From the NCBI GenBank assembly GCA_011523825.1, contig WTFX01000002.1, positions 58,239 through 122,238 on the forward strand: a DNA stretch of 64,000 nt. The letters are read 5' to 3'. Under the pieces are notes generated by a model. The model searched no databases. It was not told where the DNA came from and saw only the letters and a program-made list of their open reading frames with translations. Positions 59,665 through 64,000 of the stretch are shown here, piece after piece. Position 1 is the first letter of the stretch. Each line of letters starts with the position of its first letter. A program made the position numbers and the translations under genes. This stretch comes from Microthrixaceae bacterium (GTDB taxonomy: Bacteria > Actinomycetota > Acidimicrobiia > Acidimicrobiales > Poriferisodalaceae).

Positions 59665-59702
59665 GCCGTCGCTCTCCGACGTCCCAGGCCCAGCAGGCGG
59701 CG

Positions 59703-61187
59703 TCAACCGCTTCCAGCCCACACGGCCGGCGTGCGGGCGGCCCATGGGGCCGCCCGCTCGATCTGGCCCGCCAGCGACAGCAGCATCTCCTCGCTGGCAT
59801 GGGAACCCGCGAACTGCACACCGACGGGCAGCCCGGCGGTCGTCCGATGCAGGGGCACTGACATTGCCGGCTGGCCGGTCACGTTGAACTGCGGCGTGAA
59901 CTGCAGCAGGTCATTCAGCCGCCCACGGCCGGTCTCGGGGTTTCGCAGCTCGCCGAGCCGGGGCGGCGGCTCGGCCATGATCGGCGACACGAGCACGTCG
60001 TGCTCAGCCCACCAGCCGGCCAGCCTCCTGGTCCACGCGTGGCACCACTCCACTGCCGCGATGTACTGGGCGCCGCTCACCTCGCGGCCGATCTGCATCA
60101 GCGCCCAGGTGTCGCCCTCGGTGTCGGCCCGGCTCATCTGCCGCCCCAGGGCGGCTTCGTAGCCCGCCAGCGACACCACGTTGCACACCGCCACGATCGT
60201 GCGGAAGTGCTCGAAGAACTCTTCGTGGAACAGGTCCTCGGGCACCGAATAGTCGACGTGGTGGCCCAGGCTCTCGAGCAACTCGCCGGTGCCTTGGACC
60301 GCTTGGGCGCACTCGGGATCCACCGGCCCCCAGTCGGAGTGCGCGCACAGGCCGACCCGCAGCGATGCCGGCTCGCGCCCAGCAGCGTCAGAGAACGTGC
60401 CTGACGGCGGCGGTGCCCAGTAGGGGTCGCCCGGCCAGGGCCGGCTGATGCCGTCGAGCACCCGGGCGCTGTCGCGCACGCTGCGGCTCACCACACCGTC
60501 CACGCTGAAGCCGGCCCAGCCGTCTCCCGAGTCGGGTCCCAGCGACACCCGGCCCCGGTTCGGCTTCAGGCCGAACAGGCCGCAGTTCGCCGCCGGCACG
60601 CGGATGGAGCCGCCCCCGTCGTTGGCATGGGCGACGGGCACGATGCCCGCGGCCACTGCCGCGGCAGAGCCGCCGCTGGATCCGCCGGTCGAATGGCCGG
60701 TGTTCCAGGGATTGGCGGTCGGTCCGTATGCCAGCGGCTCGGTCGTGATGGTCAGGCCGAACTCGGGCGTGTTCGTGCGGCCGAAGTTCACCAAGCCCAG
60801 TTCGGCGAACATCGTGGCCAGATGAGCGGTGCTCGATGCGACGTGACCCGCCTCCTTGAGTGCAGCATTGCCCGCGTGGTACGGCTGGCCGTCCGTCGTG
60901 CACGTCAGGTCCTTCGTGAGGAAGGGCACGCCCGCCAGCGACCCGAGCGGCTCGCTCGTGCCGCGCGCCGCGTCGAGCCATTCCGCTGTTTGGTGTGCGC
61001 TGTCGTCCAGCCGTCCGATGATGGCGTTGATCTGCGGGTTCATCCGGTCGGCTCGCGCGATGGCCTCGTCGAGCAGTTCGACGGCCGAGGCTTCGCCTGA
61101 AGCGAACAGCTCCGCAGTAGCCACGCCGTCGGGCAGTCCGCTGAGGGGAGTGCCGACGGAGAGGTCGGATGAGGTGACCTGGTCCAT
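59703..61187 (-). CDS. Amidase (amidase signature family), copy A
   Basis: A 494-residue paralogue of the following gene. The catalytic Lys lies in GVPFLTKDLTC (~residue 92), and the serines in STGGSSGGSAAAVAAGIVPV, then ANDGGGSIRVPAANCGLFGLKPNRGR. The N- and C-terminal thirds differ more between the copies than the signature core, fitting divergence of substrate range. It is the first gene of a probable four-gene minus-strand operon if the SDR gene, 31 bp upstream, is included. Confidence 0.9.
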   Translation of the reverse strand: MDQVTSSDLSVGTPLSGLPDGVATAELFASGEASAVELLDEAIARADRMNPQINAIIGRLDDSAHQTAEWLDAARGTSEPLGSLAGVPFLTKDLTCTTDGQPYHAGNAALKEAGHVASSTAHLATMFAELGLVNFGRTNTPEFGLTITTEPLAYGPTANPWNTGHSTGGSSGGSAAAVAAGIVPVAHANDGGGSIRVPAANCGLFGLKPNRGRVSLGPDSGDGWAGFSVDGVVSRSVRDSARVLDGISRPWPGDPYWAPPPSGTFSDAAGREPASLRVGLCAHSDWGPVDPECAQAVQGTGELLESLGHHVDYSVPEDLFHEEFFEHFRTIVAVCNVVSLAGYEAALGRQMSRADTEGDTWALMQIGREVSGAQYIAAVEWCHAWTRRLAGWWAEHDVLVSPIMAEPPPRLGELRNPETGRGRLNDLLQFTPQFNVTGQPAMSVPLHRTTAGLPVGVQFAGSHASEEMLLSLAGQIERAAPWAARTPAVWAGSG

Positions 61188-61218
61188 GGGGGCAACGTAC
61201 CCCGCGCCCGGCTCGGTC

Positions 61219-62145
61219 CTAGGTGTCCGTGGGATCGTCGGGACGGCTGAGAGCCGCGTCGGCCTGCGCGTCGAGATCTGCGAGCACGCTGGCTGCTGCC
61301 TCGGAAACGTCCCAGCTCGATGTGTCGATGGTGCTGAGCGCTTCGAATGCAGCGCCGACTTCGCTCGCCCGGGCGTCGGCGTAGGCGCGGGCGTTGTAGT
61401 GCGTGGGGATCACGAACTGTCCTTCGGCGACGCCGTCGAAGGCTCGCTCGGCGACGGTGTGTGCGGGCATGCCGCGCTCGATGATGGCCTTGGCGATGTC
61501 GTGGGGTTCTCTCGGCCCGCCGAATGCGTCGGGTCGCTGGGTGCCTGATGCCCACAGCCGGCTCGATGTGAGGCCGGGGCACAGGACGCTGACGCCCATG
61601 TGTGCGGGCAGTTCGGCTCGCAGCGTTTCGCAGAGGCCCAGCACAGCATGCTTGGAGGCGGTGTAGGCGCCTGCGCCGGCGTGGGGGAGTCCGAGCGAGT
61701 GCTCCGAGCCGGTGACCAGCAGCCACCCCGGCTGCGACGCTGCCGCGATGCGGCGGCCGAACGCGGCCATGGTGGCGAGCACGCCGAAGAAGTTGACCTC
61801 CATGACCCAGCGGGCATCTGCCATGCTGCCCTCGAGGAGCGGGTTTCCTGCTGCGGCCACCCCGGCATTGGCGCACACCAGTGCCGGGATGCCGTGGGCG
61901 CCGATCAGCTCGTCGGCCAAGCGTTCCAGTGCGTCGCTGTCGGTCACGTCGCAGCATGCGGCGACAGCGGACGGACCCGCCGCCCGCACCTCGGCAGCCA
62001 CACGGTCGGCAGCGTCGGCGTCGATGTCGGCAACCACCACCGTGCCCGCGCCTCGGCGGGCAGCTTCGAGCGCCAGCGCTGCCCCGATGCCGTTGCCGGC
62101 ACCGGTCACCACCACCGGCCGCCCCGCGACTGAAGCCCCGCTCAT
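61219..62145 (-). CDS. Short-chain dehydrogenase/reductase
   Basis: A 308-residue SDR enzyme. The NAD(P)-binding motif is VVVTGAGNGIGAALALEAARRG (TGxxxGIG), then ADIDADAAD suggesting NAD preference, CANAGVAAAG (NAG), and the catalytic Ser...YxxxK as VTGSEHSLGLPHAGAGAYTASKHAVLG. The C-terminal ~60 residues (GAAFEALSTIDTSSWDV) extend the normal fold. ATG at 62145 begins just before the nucleotide-binding strand; a further ATG at 62172 is possible. The substrate is unknown. Confidence 0.9.
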   Translation of the reverse strand: MSGASVAGRPVVVTGAGNGIGAALALEAARRGAGTVVVADIDADAADRVAAEVRAAGPSAVAACCDVTDSDALERLADELIGAHGIPALVCANAGVAAAGNPLLEGSMADARWVMEVNFFGVLATMAAFGRRIAAASQPGWLLVTGSEHSLGLPHAGAGAYTASKHAVLGLCETLRAELPAHMGVSVLCPGLTSSRLWASGTQRPDAFGGPREPHDIAKAIIERGMPAHTVAERAFDGVAEGQFVIPTHYNARAYADARASEVGAAFEALSTIDTSSWDVSEAAASVLADLDAQADAALSRPDDPTDT

Positions 62146-62301
62146 GACGGCGCCTCGCTCGGCATCGCCCATTTGCCGCCGTCGACGGCGCGGGCCGATG
62201 CGCGGCTTGCGCCGCTGTCGTGGCGGCCAGAGGCATGGGGGCAGGTGAGCACGGGCATGGCATGGCAGTGTAGGTTCGGCCTGGCTGTGAGGGGGCTGGG
62301 C

Positions 62302-62946
62302 GTGACTGCTGAAGCGAGCGGTGCCGGGGATTACCCGGCGAGGCTTGACGTCGACTATCCGGAGCAAGGCCTGAATCGGGCCACGACGTTGTTCCGGATA
62401 CTCCTCGTGATACCGGTCGCGATCGTGGCAGGTCTGATCGGAGGCAGCTTCGCCAGCGTCGGCTTGCCGGACGGGTCGGATTGGCGGCCGCTCATCTCGG
62501 GCGGGGCGCTGTTCTTGCCGGTGCTGCTGATGATCGTGTTCCGCCAGAAGTACCCGCGCTGGTGGTTCGACTGGAACCTCGAGGCGACAAGGTTCGTAGC
62601 GCGTGTCTATGCGTACATGGCGTTGATGCGCGATGAGTACCCGTCGACCGATGAGCATCAGGCCGTCCGGCTGGAACTCGACTATCCCGACGCAGCCCGC
62701 GACCTCAATCGCTGGCTGCCGCTGGTCAAGTGGTTCCTGGCGATCCCGCACTACATCGTGCTGGCGGTATTGAGCGTGGCCGAGGCGGTCTGCGTGGTGA
62801 TCGCATGGTTCGCGATCCTGTTCACCGGTCGGTATCCCCGCGGTCTGTTCGACTTCGTGCTGGGTGTGAACCGCTGGTGGCTGCGGGTCGCGGCCTACAT
62901 GTGGCTGCTCACCACCGACCGCTACCCACCGTTCTCGCTGCGCTGA
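62302..62946 (+). CDS. DUF4389 family membrane protein
   Basis: A 214-residue membrane protein. Two related halves are visible: YPARLDVDYPEQGLNRATTLFRILLVIP and AVRLELDYPDAARDLNRWLPLVKWFLAIPH, each followed by hydrophobic helices, then ILFTGRYPRGLFDFVLGVNRWWLRVAAY, the DUF4389 signature. The internal duplication is typical. Function unknown. GTG at 62302 is preferred because GAGGGGG precedes it; an ATG at 62257 would add 15 residues. Confidence 0.82.
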   Translation: MTAEASGAGDYPARLDVDYPEQGLNRATTLFRILLVIPVAIVAGLIGGSFASVGLPDGSDWRPLISGGALFLPVLLMIVFRQKYPRWWFDWNLEATRFVARVYAYMALMRDEYPSTDEHQAVRLELDYPDAARDLNRWLPLVKWFLAIPHYIVLAVLSVAEAVCVVIAWFAILFTGRYPRGLFDFVLGVNRWWLRVAAYMWLLTTDRYPPFSLR

Positions 62947-63025
62947 GCGAGCTCGTCGCTGTTCAGGGCTGCTGTTCGCCCCAGCAGTGCTCATGCCGAG
63001 CCGGTCCGTGCCACGGAATGCTGGC

Positions 63026-63178
63026 TCATGGTTCCGCGATGTCGCTGGTCTCGCCGTTGAGCGGCCGACCGCTGATGTCGAGCGACGTCTCGATACGAGC
63101 CAGCCGGTCGCTGTGGTCCATGAGCACGGCGTTGATCTGGTCGAGCTTCCGGTCCACCTCGGCGAAGCGGACGTTCAT
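63026..63178 (-). CDS. Small coiled-coil ORF, partial paralogue of the next gene
   Basis: A 50-codon ORF (MNVRFAEVDRKLDQINAVLM, then DHSDRLARIETSLD). Its DRLARIET segment and the preceding coiled coil match the C-terminus of the gene at 63354-63878. It lacks the Pro/Ala-rich region and membrane helix of that gene. A perfect palindrome GCAGCCATGGCTGC (63182-63195) lies just upstream of the ATG. It may be a truncated duplicate; expression is unproven. Confidence 0.4.
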   Translation of the reverse strand: MNVRFAEVDRKLDQINAVLMDHSDRLARIETSLDISGRPLNGETSDIAEP

Positions 63179-63303
63179 ATGGCAGCCATGGCTGCTTTTG
63201 GGGTTGGCGCTGGGAATGCCCGCCGAAGCGGCCGTAGGCAGGTGCCCGACTCGCAGCAAGCCGATTTCTCCCGTCGAGATGAAGCGTCCGTCAGTCGTCG
63301 GGC

Positions 63304-63335
63304 GGGGCAAGCGGTTTTGTGGGGCCGGCGGGCCG
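63304..63335. repeat. Repeated intergenic element, copy 1
   Basis: A ~32-bp block containing GGGCAAGCGGTTTTGT followed by a run of GGCC/GGCGG. A close copy lies at 63965-63996. Each copy is roughly 90-130 bp upstream of one of the two related coiled-coil ORFs. A GC hairpin (63332-63350) follows this copy. Confidence 0.55.
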
Positions 63336-63353
63336 CTCGGTCCGAGCGGCGGT

Positions 63354-63878
63354 TTATGGGTCCGTTGTGTCGGTGTGGGGGCGGAGGTCGAGGTGTGTCT
63401 CGATGCGGGCGAGCCGGTCGGTGTGGTCGAGCAGCACGGTGAGCATCTCGTCGCGGAGGCTGTCGACTTTGTTGTCGATCTTGGCGTCGAGGGCGTCGAT
63501 CCGCCCGTTCATGTCGTCGCGGAGGCTGTCGATCCGCCCGTTCATCCCGTTCATCTCGTTGCGCAGGCCGTTGATGTCGTCGCTGAGGCTGTTGAGGTTG
63601 AGGTACAGCAGGCCGAACAGTCCGGCGACGAGTGCTGCGGTGATGGCGGTGGGCAGCGGGATGAGCAGCGAGCGCGGCTGCCCGGCGGCGCGGGCGCGGT
63701 TGGCGGCTGTGGTGCTGTCTGCGGTGGCTGCTGCGGGTGCGGGCGCTGAGGCCGCCGGTGCTGGTGCTGGTGCCGGCTCAGGCGCTGAGGCCGCCGGTGC
63801 TTCTGGGGCGGGCTGTGGTGTGGCGGGTTCGGCCTGTGGGGCTTGGCCGCTGTCGGTCACGGTGTCGATGGTACTCAT
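63354..63878 (-). CDS. Single-span membrane protein with coiled-coil tail
   Basis: A 174-residue protein in three parts: a Pro/Ala/Glu-rich disordered N-terminus (~1-65), one membrane helix (LPTAITAALVAGLFGLLYLNL, ~74-94), and a coiled coil built of short near-repeats (DDINGLRNEMNG, RIDSLRDDMNGRIDALDAK). The end reads DHTDRLARIETHLDL, shared with the adjacent small ORF. GGAG precedes the ATG. Function unknown; a scaffold or sensor at the membrane is possible. Confidence 0.7.
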   Translation of the reverse strand: MSTIDTVTDSGQAPQAEPATPQPAPEAPAASAPEPAPAPAPAASAPAPAAATADSTTAANRARAAGQPRSLLIPLPTAITAALVAGLFGLLYLNLNSLSDDINGLRNEMNGMNGRIDSLRDDMNGRIDALDAKIDNKVDSLRDEMLTVLLDHTDRLARIETHLDLRPHTDTTDP

Positions 63879-63964
63879 GACGGCTCCGGGGGGCGGTCGT
63901 GCGCTGTGGGCACGGCGAGGACAGGCCGTGCCTCGCCGGCGAAGCTAGGCAGGCGCCGGCGGGC

Positions 63965-63996
63965 TGGGCAAGCGATTTTGTCGGGGCGGCGGGCCG
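63965..63996. repeat. Repeated intergenic element, copy 2
   Basis: Block containing GGGCAAGCGATTTTGT followed by a GC-rich tract, matching the element at 63304-63335 with a few changes. It sits upstream of the coiled-coil membrane-protein gene and ends near the edge of the window. Confidence 0.55.
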
Positions 63997-64000
63997 GCCG

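Overview
The window reads as a GC-rich actinobacterial chromosome, most likely the class Acidimicrobiia or a close relative; this placement is inferred from gene content, not from a marker gene. The supporting signs are an F420 biosynthesis gene (cofC) with an F420-type luciferase-like oxidoreductase, the PafB/PafC WYL regulator pair, the imuA-imuB-dnaE2 mutasome set, a DUF4389 membrane protein, frequent GTG starts, and many TAnnnT boxes placed 6-10 bases before the start codon, as expected for leaderless mRNAs.

Layout. 1-5.2 kb: the end of a branched-chain amino-acid/amide ABC transporter locus, a LivM permease followed by two tandem near-identical binding lipoproteins. 5.3-10.2 kb: a nitroreductase-SRPBCC fusion, an acyl-CoA dehydrogenase, a polysaccharide deacetylase and a DUF3179 lipoprotein. 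10.3-15.8 kb: tRNA-Glu(CUC), a MatB-like acyl-CoA ligase and a two-subunit molybdenum hydroxylase. 15.8-29 kb: mostly housekeeping genes (pafB-pafC, an EEP hydrolase, AlaX, an orphan DNA methyltransferase, a PIG-L deacetylase with cofC, a large unknown protein, RNase HII, a SAM methyltransferase, a GCS2 ligase and a membrane-anchored SH3-like protein).

29.1-44.2 kb is a defence and mobile-type island. It starts with an RHH-Doc toxin-antitoxin pair and a solitary HigA-like regulator. A type I restriction-modification system follows, but it is split: hsdR-hsdS lie at 30.2-34.2 kb and hsdM at 41.2-42.6 kb. The roughly 7 kb between them holds a helicase-nuclease fusion, a HEPN protein, an unknown protein with a GLHHLHLG motif and a pair of small proteins. 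After hsdM comes a two-gene cassette with its own dyad-operator promoter, whose second gene is HEPN-like and seems to start at ATC. The helicase gene and the last cassette look clearly more AT-rich than the rest of the window.

44.4-64 kb returns to chromosome-like content: a sulfotransferase, a DUF1214 protein, an LLM oxidoreductase, an acyl-CoA dehydrogenase, an Nfu-N domain protein and a cupin, the last genes being surrounded by TAGCGAC palindromes. The SOS mutasome (imuA, imuB, dnaE2) comes next; its two promoters look SOS-controlled and leaderless, and imuA and imuB carry in-frame copies of a covarying palindromic repeat. The window ends with an M15 carboxypeptidase, a fumarylacetoacetate-hydrolase remnant, two tandem amidases, an SDR enzyme, a DUF4389 protein and two related coiled-coil proteins.

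The most promising leads for undescribed biology are the genes hosted inside the split hsd locus, the operator-controlled HEPN cassette after hsdM, the in-frame palindromic repeat in the mutasome genes, and the TAGCGAC operator/array around the Nfu-N and cupin genes.
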